DNA of 64,000 nt. It comes from Sympetrum striolatum. Its lineage: Eukaryota; Arthropoda; Insecta; Odonata; Libellulidae. The stretch lies in NCBI GenBank assembly GCA_947579665.1, contig OX388352.1, positions 71,958,113 to 72,022,112 of the forward strand, given 5' to 3'. The notes under the pieces are model-generated. The model had not been told where the DNA came from, did no database searches, and saw only the letters and a program-made list of their open reading frames with translations. Positions 1 through 12,879 of the stretch are shown here, piece after piece (positions within the stretch are counted from its first letter, which is position 1; every line of letters starts with the position of its first letter). Position numbers and translations under genes: made by a program.

Positions 1-1379
1 GATAATATTTGCTAATCATTGGCATCAGCAAACAAAAAGGTATCTGGTCTGTTATAACTTACACTCTTTTTGGTAAAGACAGGCCCAAACCAGTAGAGGC
101 CAGTTATTGGTCCATCCAAATAGAGTTCTGTTTCTCTATGAAACAGGATCATTTCGATATCTGTAATTTGGTACTATATCCTCCTCATGAAGTCTCACTG
201 CAGCTGTTGATTAACTATCCTTTGAACCATGTTGTGCTCTCCTGAATACTTTATTCCAGCTAGATTTGAACATCCAGCCATTACACGCCCAATGGGCTCC
301 TCAGTTTTGCCACATTTTGGTCACCTACCTTGGACGTCCTACTTGAGGATCTGTTTTGGTAGTTGAGGGTTTTTATTTCTAAATGGCGGGAGAAGTCTGT
401 TGGAACGTCGGTGAAACGTCATTGAAACGCATCCATGAGGTGGGAATGATTGAACAACCGACTGCTGCGGAAACAAACGTTGAAAGGTACATTATAACAA
501 TTTTTCGATGAAATAACAGCAAAAAATTAATAGAATCTGGTTATAAATAAAAATTATTCCACTAAAACAGAAAATCTAACATTCTAGACATGTAAAATTA
601 TAATATAATTTTTTTTAAATACCTAACGATTATTAGAATCGTTGGTAAAATAATATATCCTTTCCTGTTTTTTGACATTAAAAGACAACAAAACTAAAGA
701 ATATCAATATCACTAGCTATAAATTACAAGAATACTTGAAATCTTGTTGGATTTTTTCCACAAAAATTAAAAAAAATGTGCAATATCCATCCCTGCCATA
801 GTTATCATTTATATTTTATGGGATGTCGTTATAAGTTTCCGGAGGTAAAATCTCCAATGAACAGAAATTTTTGCAATGCGTTGCTTTCGCAGTACGCGAC
901 ACTTTAAAATAAACATTCAGTAATAATCGATCCATTCTTCGAGAGGGTGATAATCGGATTATTTGGCGCATTTTCTCTAACGAATTGCGAAGTACGTCAC
1001 CGCTTAGATACCCAGTACTAATCTCTTCTCAGCCTTCCGCAATGTATTTCACCTTGTGCCTGTCGCAAGAATGATCTTTTCATCCGGGCGGCTGCATTCC
1101 GTATGCGCGTATTCATTAACTTTTAGCAATTAAATAAAAAAAATGTGTACGAGCGGCATATCGATCGAGGGCAGTTACCGTGGCACAAATATCGATCTAC
1201 GTCAAGAGCAATATCAGAAATATGAAAGGGAGAATTTCTCGCAAAAATCGGTCAAATAGCGTTTTGTAGTGTCCAACTCATTTCATAGAAGTGATTTGTG
1301 TACTCGCTATCTTTAGGCGTAATTCTGATGAAGAAAATTAGGTCCACTCCTAGTTAGCACCTATATACCTAGACCGATT
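1..1379. other. Gene-free AT-rich DNA
   Basis: No reading frame here has family-like content. The longest is under 80 codons and has no recognisable motif. I see no tandem repeat, tRNA-like fold or element terminus. Confidence 0.6.
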
Positions 1380-1462
1380 GTACACACCTGGCCAAAATTA
1401 ACGCAGCACCGGCCGTAAGAATCGCTAGGGAGGTGCTGCGTTAATTTTGGCCAGAAGTGTAC
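1380..1462. repeat. Foldback hairpin, MITE-like
   Basis: A perfect 23-bp inverted repeat occupies 1388-1410 and 1432-1454, with a 21-base spacer. Pairing extends outward over GTACAC/GTGTAC with two mismatches, so 1380-1462 could fold into one stem. A TA dinucleotide sits at each outer edge (1381-1382 and 1460-1461), which is the target-site signature of Tc1/mariner elements. Inference: a miniature foldback element, or a transcribed hairpin of precursor-miRNA size. Confidence 0.7.
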
Positions 1463-1899
1463 CGTAAAATATTGGTAAAAGGAAATTTATCACTAGTGGA
1501 ACGGGACTTGTTTTTTGGACGAATTTCTAAGGCTTTTAGTTACCTACTACAATACATACGTTGAGTACTTGAAAGGTTTATACAATTCCACAGCTGATAA
1601 GGTTACCGTTACCGAAGAAGAACTTGGAATACTTCAATGAAGATATTTCATGGGTACTCATATTTAATTTACTTTGAAATTTCGCGGTATTTTCTATTTT
1701 GGGTTAAGAAGATATCTTTATAATCATAATATTATTAACTTTTTTGTGCTGTCGGGTGATTTTAATTCTCGTATTATTTTAAAACAGTCTCACAAAAAAG
1801 AACGCATAATCGGTTGGTTAAACAAGTGTTTCACACAGTGTGTCCTACAGCTCAAACTTTGGTTTAGTCTCAAATTTAGAAATAGTCCAACTTAGAGCT
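1463..1899. other. Gene-free spacer
   Basis: One 73-codon frame (1674-1895) lies here but has no recognisable domain and an AT-driven composition. I see nothing else. Confidence 0.5.
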
Positions 1900-2275
1900 C
1901 GTTTAACTAGCGGGGATATTAGTTTCGACAGAAGCGTTACGGCTATAATGGAGTCCCTCGGTTGGAATTCTCTCCAGGTAAGACGATCTCATTTATGATG
2001 GAAGCTCTTGAAAGCTCCATCGGTTCATAGCTTAAAGATGAAGTAAATGACATTTTAGTACCAGTAAAGACCGAACGCTATCTCCGAGAAGCATCGAGAA
2101 AACATTACAGAGAAGTAATCACAAAAACAGATAATTACTTTTGGTCGTTTTTTCCCCAGGCATTAGAGAGGCTGATAGAGTAGATTAAGTTATGACGTTT
2201 TTATTACACCTCCTGCCATACGCATCTGGTGGCTCGTGGGGTATATATCTTAATATAAAATCTAAATCTATATTA
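1900..2275 (+). pseudogene. Relic of the 3' end of a non-LTR retrotransposon
   Basis: With frame changes the translation resembles the region after the reverse transcriptase in Jockey/CR1-like elements: a MESLGWNSLQ-like stretch near 1950 and a FWSFFPQAL-like motif near 2150. The same block, 60-70% alike by eye, recurs at 16,370-16,640, including the tail CTGCCATACGC and a terminal TAAATCT-like microsatellite. Several stops and shifts interrupt it, so it is dead. Confidence 0.6.
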
Positions 2276-4287
2276 TTTGTCTGGAGCCACTTCCGAGAAT
2301 AATGACAAGTGTGAACCCACGAATTGTTCTGTTTGTAGAGGAAAAATTAATAATAATAAGCATAAGAATATCAATAGTTCTAAAGGCCTAAAAATGCAAA
2401 AGCTTCGCTCAAGCAGTCTGCTGGCTGTCCGTCTCTCGACGTGAAGACCTCAATGAAGAAATAGTCACTTATAAGCCTGAGTAAAGCACCTTGCCTTACG
2501 ACCGGTTTGTTGTTGCAAGTGACGCATAGGTTTTCGAAAACCCACTACATTGGAAGGGAAGGGTTTATCGTGCTTCGATAAATCAGGAGGCCCTGTCAAA
2601 TACCTGTAAGTTGGGAGAATGAGTCAAAAGACACTGTTTTCCAGCGAACGACCTCGAATCTTTGGTGGAAGAGGTATTACCCCTGACATGCGAAACATGT
2701 TCTTGACCGACAATTGGAAGAATCGGATTCGAATCCTTATAGTCCAATGATTATTTTTTCATACTGAATTTCATCTCTCGGGTAAATCTATATATTCATC
2801 ACAGGGATATACAAATATATGTGGCAATCCTATCTTACATTCGTTAATTTCCCCAACAAGAGAAGATTGAGATAAAAACTCATTTAACTTGAGCGGAATT
2901 CGAACTCATCGAGTCAGATATATCATCCAGATGTAAAATCAACTCAACACAATCACATTAGTAATTAGATGCATTTATGAGATTTCCAAACAAACTGAGA
3001 AGTCAATTTTAGCAGATTATTAATAATTTTATAAAGTTAGACGTTCATAAAAACCATATCCAACATGACTTTGGAATCGAAAATCTTCTGATTTACCAAT
3101 AAAATACAAATTTTAAACGAAACACTACCTCCAAAATTGACGTTTTTATCATTCTACCTTAATGTTGATGAATTTTATGAGATTTACTCTGGTAAATTGG
3201 AAACATTTACCACTAAATATTTTTTGTATGTTTAACATCATGAAGGAAACATAATACTTTTATTTGCAAGGTAATATTAACAGTAAGTGTAATATGTAAT
3301 TTCTCAGCAAAACGAGTGTGATATCATCCGATTTCCCTAGCCTCATGGTGAGGAAGGATCTTTGAGTAAGCCAGAGGACAGTTTCCACTGAGCAGCTATA
3401 AAATGGAGGTCCTGAATCCAGCTGATTTAGGCACGAAAAGGAAAAATATACCTGGCACCTGCAATACTTGCTCAAGAAGTGCTCAACATATGGTTAAAGC
3501 TTTTCCACGCGAAGCATCGAAATCTGAATGCATTTCTACGTGAATTCCTCCACGCGAAGGCAACAGAAATGACTCATGACCGAGGTCAACGAGCTCCTTG
3601 TTACAAAATGTAAGACAAGTCGGATGTATGAGCAGAAATTATTCGGTTTCTACGTAGTCATGTTTGTTTCAACTTCAGAAATTGCATTTTCTTCCATTTT
3701 TCCCTCTTTATTTCGGACGGACAAAAATTTCATGTATTCTAGGTCAATGGTGTACATAAATTTCTATTAATAATTCTTTTCGTCAGAATGATTTAATTTG
3801 GGAAAAATTATATTCCGTAGAAAAAATACAAATTTTACAATGTGCCGTTGTTAGTATATCAGTAATTGCTCTGACGACTACTCGATTTTAAATCGCTGAG
3901 TGAAAAACATAAGACGCGTAATCAAAAACTGCCCTCGGAAAATCGATTCCAGTAAATGAATGCCTAACGTTTGAATTGAACTGATGAGGATTTACATTTA
4001 CATTAATATCCAGCGAGCAGCCGTAAGACGTATAGCCGTATGAAAAACCAAACTACCAAAATAACTGCCTTACTAGCGCACCTTTAATTATCCAGGAAAT
4101 GAGACCAATACAGGCCCTATAATCTCGCGAAATATATATATATATATATATTCTCCAGAATGAAAACATTTCGTTGGCGAAAGGTGAGAATCACGTCATG
4201 TATTCCTGCTCTAACCCCACTTCATTCTCATTGCTGCATATTTTTGTACGGTCAAACCGAATTGCCAATCTTCACATTATTTAGAAA
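2276..4287. other. Gene-free intergenic DNA
   Basis: Small frames at 3260-3475 (minus) and 3576-3770 (plus) show no known motif. GGATTCGAATCC near 2725 resembles a tRNA B box, but no A box or cloverleaf accompanies it. A short TA run lies near 4136-4151. Confidence 0.5.
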
Positions 4288-5770
4288 TAACTAGCTGAGC
4301 CCGTGCAAATAGATATATTTAAGAATCGACATACTTACATTCGACATAGAATATTTAAGATTCGACAATACTTCATAAAAAGTACATAGTTCTTAATTTA
4401 TCTTCCTCTAGTGTTATTTTAGGTACCGGAAACTGATGTACATATATCTTATAAAACGTCAATTAATAATACTTAAAATTTAAACTGTTCCAGGGTTATG
4501 AAGCCAGGGTACAATAAATTTCCTTCCATAATGAATACATGGGTAAGGTTGGACGTGAATTGAGGCAGTTACAGGTGAGATTTCAGCTTTAAATCGTACA
4601 CATAATTACAGAGAGTCATTCTATAATGCTATACCTAGAGAGATTTCTTACATGCCCAGCGTTCAATACCAGGATGGACCTAATTCTTTCATATGGAATA
4701 CATAGGAGAAATATTAAAAGTAATTCTTTACTCCTAATTGTTGTGATACGCAACTATGTACCATGATGATGATTTCTTGCTTTTTTACTCAAATTTGTAC
4801 CTTTTGCTCGCAATAAGTAAGCATGCCTTACTCGTTGAACATAGTTGATCGTAATCAACCAAAAAATGGTATTTTAAGTATTAGTTAATTTTATATTACT
4901 ATAAACATAAACATAAACATACCTTAATAATCAAATTATCACTAAAATAACCATAAAACAAGAATTTTTGGTGTAACAATGCAAAGAATTCCAAAACTGA
5001 ATCTACAATTTAGAAAATTAAAATAAAAATATATTATTTATTAAATTTTACTCCACTTCAGACGAAAACGTTTCCTCAGGGGTGTTCAAATCAGCCAAAG
5101 TGTATATAATTCTTTTCTCCTGAATACATTAATTAAGAAAGATAATAATATGCGTCGCTGAAAATGACGTTGTAAAATACTTTTAGTGGTCGCACAGAGG
5201 CTCTGTTGCATGCTACTTACATAATTAAGACTTACCTGAAAAATTAGAATATTAATGAAACCGTAATGGTGAAAATTTGTACTTTTTCTTGGCGTGAAAA
5301 GCTAATTCTGACAAATAAATTTGTTATAAATGTTTAAGTTGCTTTAAATAACCTTTGACTGCTACAGAAGCTTCAAGAAATCGCATTGGCATCGATGGTA
5401 TTGATTTGCCTTAAGTACTCTTACTCCGGAATCTGGTATCAACAACGGAATTGGTTGTCTTAGGGACTGGTTGTTTACATCTTCGAAATTTCCAAGCATT
5501 TTCGTTTATTTCATCAAAATACTTGCGATTTCGAATCTAATACGATATTTCACGACTAAAATAATAATATCTGTTCAATTTCCTTTCTTTTGATGATAGT
5601 TTCGACTTTAAACGACTTGCGTTACTAATTTAATTTATGAATGAAAATGGTTTTCCCTGGGGTTTAAATTTGGTAGGAATCCAACGCAGTTTACCTCGTA
5701 TCTCTACACCTTACCGTTTCCAAGATAGAGGGGGGGACAGACCGACGGACACTTCGCTATTTATATATAG
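4288..5770 (+). repeat. Old interspersed element, family uncertain
   Basis: The left part starts with CTAGCTGAGCCCGTGC and the right part ends with GGGACAGACCGACGGAC followed by a TATATATAG tail. From memory this pair of ends matches a widespread arthropod interspersed repeat (CTAGCTGACCCGG start, GACAGACAGAC end) linked to RTE-type or SINE-like elements. The interior has no usable coding frame. The link between the two ends as one element is inferred. Confidence 0.4.
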
Positions 5771-8139
5771 AAGTCCAAATTTTGGCCATAAATTTTAGTG
5801 CTTTTAAGATTGAAATAGGAATTGATATATATTTAACCTCTCGTTCTATAAATAGGATGTATATCGCGAGGGATCTAAGAAGAGTACGAAAGAAAGGAAA
5901 TTTATGTAAGTACTAGGCTCCGACTCAAATATTACCGCTTTTCGAGGCATTACTCAGTGTTGTCAGTCATTCGTAGTAAGTAGTTTTCTAAATTGTTTCT
6001 ATGAATGCCGACTGGTACGTGCGCAAAGTGTTGCAATATTCATTTCCCCCACTGTACCTCATGAACACCTGTAAGTTGCAACTGAAGTCTGAAACCTTTA
6101 TAAATTACACTCCAGGTATATAAAAAATCGTTGGACCGTTCTTCAAACACTTTCCCTTCTTTGTAGTTATGGAGGTGTGATGTAAGATTAAGATAAGGCA
6201 TAAAATACGATTAATAGCTTTTGCTCTTAATAATTTTAAAATTGATAGCTTAATGTTATGAGGACGCGTTACAATCGGACATTTAAACCGTTAAATCCTT
6301 TCTTCGATCAATTTGTCATTTCTGTAATAGTATGTTTAAAAAACCCATTCTTCCTCTAATTTTCAGGTTATTTATCGTAATGTTTACATTTATTCTTGCC
6401 GCATTGCACCGCACCTGTATCGCCATATGCTACTTTATGCACGTTTTATAAGAACTTTCGGTTGGTTCTTTAACAAAAATTTAAAATTATCCGCTTAGTT
6501 GTGTTAAGAAGTACAAGATATGCGTTGATTCTCTGTCAATATCATTTGATAACACATCAACTTCTGGCAAATTTTCGGTGGCTATTGTGTCGCAGAAATT
6601 ATTTGATAGTATTTGCTATTTAAAGCCATATAGATTTAAAGGTACTTCACGTTATGTGTATGTTACCCTAGGAATAAGTGTTATGAAATAGATCATTATT
6701 ATTGCTGTTATTATAAGTAAATAATACATCGATGATTGACAATAGATAGTAATTGATGCAATAATGAAGGTAATAAGCCTATAGAAAGAGACTGTTAGCC
6801 TATTAGTGTTAATGAAGACTTGATAACACCGGCCTACAAGGTAACATTGACGTAGCTACTTGTTTCTTATTGTATTTTTTCCGTTAAATTCAGCTGTTTT
6901 TTGTAAAAATTGTCTTCCACGTACAGTTTGCAAGAATTTAGCATAAAAAACAAAGTTATGTCTTCGTTGGTTTTTATCTTTATATTTTTATGTTGGTTAC
7001 TCTCTAGGTGTATATTTAAACAGTTTATCAGTTCATTAATTCACTATATTTACATTTAATTTATGTTCCTGGACCGACTAAACTGATAATTTCTCTGAGA
7101 GTTTTAAAGTTACAGGGCATCGCATACAGTCATTTTAAAGCTCATAAAATTATCTTTATCTCTGTTTTCAATTAGTTCCATTTTAATCAGTCCTTGTCTA
7201 TTTTAATGCAAAATACGGTTCTCTGCCTTTCGCTTCCAAACTCGGCCCGTCGCACAGTGGACTAGAATCGAAAAAAGCTGGCCAAAAATAAGAAAGTGGT
7301 TTTTTTGAGTGCGGAATTTGAAACTTCGCATAGTCATTCTTAAATAAATTCTGCATATAACTGTGAAATCATTTGCGATCGTTCCCCTCATTACAATTCT
7401 ACAGGGGGTCAAAGTTGAACCAATTTCACGAAAAATGCCGGTCTTCGATTTTTCGCAAAATTCTTAAAATTCAAGCCAATCCTGAACCAAAATGAGGAAA
7501 TTCATCGGGTAAAAAACGGTGCAGTATTATAAACCTAATATTTATGCTTCATAATATTGGGTTTGAATGATCACAGTTGAATATTTGCAATATTTATACA
7601 ACAAAATGGCGGACCCTTATTTTACGGCAAATTTTCACCTAAAGTGAGGAAAATAGTGGTGATGTACCACGATGCACACGGGATAACTTATACAACAATG
7701 TTCTTTGAAACTTCCTTAAGAAGAACCTGGAATAAAATCCTGCGACAATTTGTGACGTCGATAAATAAAATGACTTTTTGTTGGCGATGCAAGAGCAATC
7801 CGCGCGGCGGAGCGCCACTTTCTGAGACCATCTCCGTTTTGAGAGAATATGCGGAGAAAAACGCATCTGAAAAGTGTTTTTAGTAATTTATAACTATGAA
7901 TTAATACTCTTTACACATTTTACTTTAGATAATCCTAATGATATGAAGAAAAAATCTCCTTCTGTAATGGTGGTAGATATATAACGGAGATGAATGATTA
8001 TATTTTTACGAAACGGAAATCTTAGTTCAGCCTTCGTTATATTTATAGCGTCTTCTTACTTCGTTTTACATTGATGAAAATAAAAAAATACTCTACCATG
8101 ATAATTGTGGTTAGGCATACTTATGTGGAATTACGTATG
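5771..8139. other. Gene-free intergenic DNA
   Basis: Overlapping 75-79 codon frames on both strands at 7639-7883 are mirror shadows without motifs. I see no RNA gene, tandem repeat or element terminus. Confidence 0.5.
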
Positions 8140-8465
8140 ATAAAAATGGTAAAAGTAACTTTTTCAATAAATCCTTACCTGTTTGAGATTTTTCGATTTG
8201 ACATCTGTAATCAGCGACCCAGAATTAGCTAAGAACAGCTATTAATGTCCATGTTACCGAAAAAAAGTATTTTTGGGATATAGGCAAAGATGTGTAGAAT
8301 TACGGTAAAGAAGAAAGTAAAAGTTACAATAACAAAAAAACCTTAACATGGTGGGACTTATCGGAGCTCATAACTGTTATAAGCGACCCAAAGTTAGATA
8401 AATAGTTAGCTAATAACAATATTACCGAAAAAAAGTTAAAATTTGTCGGCCTGTATAATTACTTA
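8140..8465. repeat. Degenerate two-copy tandem repeat (~166 bp)
   Basis: Two imperfect copies can be lined up: each contains GCGACCCA-AGTTAG-like sequence (about 8214 and 8384), then TTACCGAAAAAAAGT (about 8257 and 8423), then a TGTATAATTAC-like end. The period is about 166 bp. No coding potential. Confidence 0.5.
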
Positions 8466-9373
8466 ATTGAAGAACATTTCTTCCCTTTATTTTTCACTTA
8501 GGTATCATTCATAAAGTAAGAACATATAACTTACCAACAGTAATCTAAGGAGTGATTTATTTATCTCAGTCAAAAGTGTGATGAGCGAAGGTGGTTGGAT
8601 CTTCAAATCTGTTACCATTGAAAAATAAAAACTTTCAATGTTGAACGAGGCTTACTAGGCAAGATGAGGAGTGAGGTAGTTTTCCCATTCTTTCCTCTCT
8701 GTACTTGAGTGATGTGAATGGGAGAAGTCTCCATAAGTGCAGTGACGATATGAAGAACTCTTTTCAAAGCTTTCAAAATAATTAGTGACCAAGACGAATG
8801 ATATTGTTCATCATCACTCATACCCTAATGGTTTAAGTATTATCACACCTATAAACAGGACAGATTGAAAATTAACCGAAAGATACATTTTTCGTATGTA
8901 TCATAAAGAGGATCGACAATGATGCAGATTCGACAAACAGCGTCCTATCATTGCACTTTATTTATTTTCATATGGGATGTAAGGAATAGAAATTCAAATT
9001 ATTTTGCTTTTGCTTTAGGCTCGCAATTTTATCAGTTCTAATTTATAATAAATAATGGTTGAAGTAGTGAATGATATCAAGAAGAGAAGGCTCTCTCGGT
9101 TTGAGAAACAATAGAAATTTTATGATTAAGGTATTCAAATCATAATTATTATGCATTTTCAGGAGATAATGAGTAATGGAAGCAGGAGGATGTAAGGACG
9201 TCAATAAATTTCAAATAACCGCGAAATGGAAAAACTTCTTTATATTTAATTTTAGAATTTTCCAGAAAATGACTTCGATTTTCACTTAATTTTTAGTTGC
9301 TTCTATTATTTTAACTTCAGAATTAATTACCTTTTATACTCAGGTAAAATTTGAGTATTTCAGCTCATTTTTT
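8466..9373. other. Gene-free intergenic DNA
   Basis: One 69-codon minus frame (8612-8821) without a motif. Otherwise AT-rich sequence with no structure I could identify. Confidence 0.5.
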
Positions 9374-9716
9374 ATGCCTAAAAAGCCCCACTCGGCTTAT
9401 ACTCGAGTGAGGGTTTCACGTAACTCTTCTCCGTGGGAAAAGTCCGTAGCTGGAAATCGGCTCGTAAATTCCTCACTTTCTCAAATAAAAATCTTTGTAT
9501 ATTTAGTCTGCAATCGCGTACCATCCGTTGGGAGTTTTTGGATTGAAAACAATCATGTTTGATGAACGGAAGCCCTGATGGGGCGACGTCGGGAGTTGTC
9601 TGATTTTACGCCATAGGCTTATACTTGAGTCAATTAGTTTTCCCAGTCTCTTTGATAAAATTAGGTACTTCGGCTTATATCCGGGTCGGCTTATACTCGA
9701 GTATATACGGTAATCA
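9374..9716 (-). repeat. Interspersed repeat with TATAAGCCGA motifs
   Basis: Read on the minus strand, the decamer TATAAGCCGA or a close variant occurs four times, near 9712, 9680, 9628 and 9406. Two follow CTCGAG-like sequence and one lies in GTATATACTCGAGTATAAGC. The region between, with CACCTAATTTTA- and ACTGGGAAAAC-like words, reminds me of an interspersed repeat I have seen in vertebrate genomes. I cannot name the family, and this recollection is unchecked. Confidence 0.5.
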
Positions 9717-11142
9717 GAATATTTAAGAAGACGGCTTAACGTCATTTATTAGGATCTTGTAACCGAATTTTAATATATCTTCTAACAATTTCTCTTCTGT
9801 AATACTTGCTATGTTAGAAGTTTCCAAAAGACAAGGGGCATATTTGCAACACAAAAGACGTCATATAATGCTCAAAGAGGAAATAATGCGAAATGAATAT
9901 TATTGAATTAGTTTTTGGTAGTCGACTCGCAAACCAAACTTCCACAATTTCAGACTTGTTTCTTTCATTTTCATTTAGATTTCATTCTGCCTTCAGAATT
10001 ATTCCGCATGAATTTTAGTTACCGGTACATACGTCCAGTGAATCAAGTAAGAGGGTACTCGTTCATAAGATAAAAATCTTCTAATATGAATCTCATTTCA
10101 TGAATAATCGTGTATTCGTAAATTTTATATTTGCGGTTGAGCCTGCAAATATCATTTGAATGTTTTCTTCCAATAACCGTTTCTTATACTAGCAAAAACT
10201 GAAAGGATGCTTCGAGGAAGCTATTCTTAAATTGGAGTTCCGTTTCTTTTAAGGGTGAAGGTAAAACTGAATTGGAAGAACGAGTACTATGTTGAAACAG
10301 CTTAGAGAAACTAGATATCTTTACGTTTTCAGGCATGTTCCATTAGGGCTGCGGATGCCCTTATCGTCCTGGGTACATTTCCAATTCCGACTTTTTAGGT
10401 TTCCCTCATCCCTTGGCAATTTTTTCCTTATAGAGGTCGATGAGGCGGAAGGCGCAAAATAAATATTTCGCATATCTTTGCTAAGGGAAATCATCATGTC
10501 TGTTCATCGTTGAGATTACTCATCGCTCTTAGTCGATTCGCTCATAAGCCATTAACTGGCAAGGTCAATAAATAACAAATGATAATACCAATCGCTGGAG
10601 AGCCCATGTCACGAAGTCTTACTTCACTTCATATTGAGTGAAAATATGATTGGGGTTACATCTTTTACGATTTCTCCTACTTTCAGAATGCTTCCAAGTG
10701 ACCCGAAGAACAGTTAGAAATAATTGTTGTGAAGGACGACGTAGAGAGTGAACGCATCTTTGGAAAGAACGCCTTTTATCCCTCCAATTAAACTTGATGG
10801 GGCAATAGTAAGCTTTGAATTCTACGATACATTACCTGCTAGATATTTACATAGTTTTATTTAAGTTATTGTCTGAATTATTGCACCCGATATCACGATC
10901 GAATACCAACAAAATTAAGATTTAAAAATTACCGCAATCTATAGCGAGCCTAGATACAAATGCGATCTATACGAATGTTATCAGTCGCTCACTGGTCATC
11001 AGTGCGGTTTGCACGTGATGTAACACTATAAAATAACACGTGTTTGTTTACACAGTCTCTTAGATCTGTCAATTTAACATTGAGAATTTTAAAATATCGA
11101 AAACCTCAAACTGAGTTCTCGGGTCACGATAAAATTTGTGGT
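9717..11142. other. Gene-free intergenic DNA
   Basis: No frame above 60 codons with family-like content, no repeat, no RNA fold seen. Confidence 0.5.
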
Positions 11143-11206
11143 TATGTCTAAACCTACAAAGTCAATATAGGTAATATGTCTAAACCTAGAAAGTCAATAT
11201 AGGTAA
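11143..11206. repeat. 32-bp tandem duplication
   Basis: Two adjacent copies of a 32-base unit beginning TATGTCTAAACCTA and ending ATATAGGTAA. They differ at one base (C/G). Such near identity points to a recent slip or local duplication. Confidence 0.85.
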
Positions 11207-11429
11207 ATACAATGGCAGATAAAAATAAATGATCGAAAACTGTACCTATATTCACTTTAACCAAATATTTTATTAAAATCCACTACTTTTTGTGACGAAA
11301 AAACGGAAAATGATTTGAAATATAATACATTTTGCACAACCGCACGGAAAGAAGGAAGTTTTGTATCGCAGGTATTAGACGATAGGTTCGCCACGAACGC
11401 CATCTATTGGAAGTAATTCTAAGTGGCGA

Positions 11430-11650
11430 TTCCCATAAAAATACCAATTTTGAATTTTCGATTTTTCAGCCGTTCTTTAGGGGTTTCCCTATTTATTCAT
11501 TTTTATAAACCACCCTCATATTAGAGCAAACAAAACAGAAAAAATATTCAAATCGGTCAAGCCGTTTTTGAGTTTTAGCGAGACTAACGAACAACTCCGC
11601 TCCGAACAATTTGCGATTATAATACACAAAAACAGGTGGATTCTTCATCA
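11430..11650 (+). repeat. Non-LTR/SINE-type 3' tail relic
   Basis: The stretch near 11,550 reads AAATCGGTCAAGCCGTTTTT followed by GAGTTTTAGCGAGACTAACGAACA. This phrase is characteristic of the 3' region of many arthropod RTE-like or SINE repeats (from memory). Nothing upstream remains that can be called coding. Confidence 0.45.
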
Positions 11651-12696
11651 TTTGCACAACGTTAGTAGGCAGCGTTAGGGAGATGAATGACATATATTAT
11701 AGATCAGGAATCGGTAATCAGAAGTCGGCCTTGAACACTAAAAAACCCACTTTGGATATTTCTTATCATTATAAATGTTCACCTTAAAAAAGAATAATAT
11801 GTACGATAAAGAAATGGTGAAGACACTTTTACTGAATTTTTATAATGAAAATAGCAAAATTAGTAAGCAAAGATTAATTTTATGTTAAAATTTTTATTTT
11901 TAAAATTAATAACCAATGTTATATGTTTTCAAATTGTTTAGAGGATTTTTCCCTTTGATTTTAATGAAAACGTACACCATTTCTTAGATATTTTATCAAG
12001 ATTCAGTTAATTATACAAATTTTCGCTCTTCGCCAGTCATAGGCTGTTTTATGCTGTTTCACAATGTCCCTCAATTAGCTTGGATTTGCTGACAATCATT
12101 TCTATGAGTCTTAAATTATTTACTTTCGTTGTGTTCAGCACCAGGATTATATAGTTAATTTTACTCCCTTATTTCGAACGAATCAGCAATTAAGTGGAAC
12201 GCATCGATTGGTGTTAGATATTAGCTAAATAAACCAAAACTTCATCCACAATTACTACCAGTTAGCAATTATCTACAGTATTCATATTTATCTGCTCAAT
12301 TTGTTTATCTTTAGAGCCTACGTAGCTGCGTGAGAATGCTTTGAAATATTCGTAAACTTAACTCTTTCTCTACGATCGAGATCGAAAAAGAGAAAAATCT
12401 TTGTTACTTCGTTACTTTAAACTAAGAATGACTGTCGTTTTTAACCACTGTATTAATGAAATGCTTTGAGGCACTGCTGAAGATGAAACAACAAGCTAAT
12501 GTAAGGGGTTTTTAAAAATCAAATTTAAATCTTATAAATATTTATTTATTGCACTATTTCCATTAAACTTACACGTGTGATCTTATTAATATATATTCGG
12601 CCACTGATGGCTACAATACTCAACAATAAGTATAAAAGAAAGATTCCAAAAAGCATTAAACAAGGGCTTACTTTAGTTCTTATACCCTTATACTTA

Positions 12697-12723
12697 TTTC
12701 ACCCTACACGAGGGCATCTTCAG
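12697..12723 (-). ncRNA. Hammerhead-like motif, probable Penelope-end relic
   Basis: On the minus strand CTGAAGA is followed by a short hairpin (GCCCT/AGGGT with loop CGTGT) and then GAAA, which resembles the hammerhead core CUGANGA...GAAA. Downstream AUA/UAU could form a 3-bp stem III before an AUA cleavage triplet, and four bases can pair as stem I. One extra U sits between the core and stem II, so activity is doubtful. Penelope-like elements are known to carry such ribozymes, and a Penelope relic lies elsewhere in the window. Confidence 0.3.
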
Positions 12724-12879
12724 AGAAGAGAGGTGAACCAGTTTTCTAAGAGAAAAGTCTTCTCTGAGAAAGTGGATTACTCTCTTCGAAAAGAAAACGT
12801 TAAACGATAGTACAATCTTCCGTCCATTTATACAGTAAAAGTAGTCCATGGAAGTTTCTTCGTTCCATATCCATACCAC

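Noticed and set aside
2700..2760. tRNA gene around GGATTCGAATCC
   Set aside because: A B-box-like word alone; no A box or cloverleaf stems in the flanks.
7639..7883. Overlapping frames on both strands
   Set aside because: Neither shows family-like residues; mirror openness is expected by chance in this composition.
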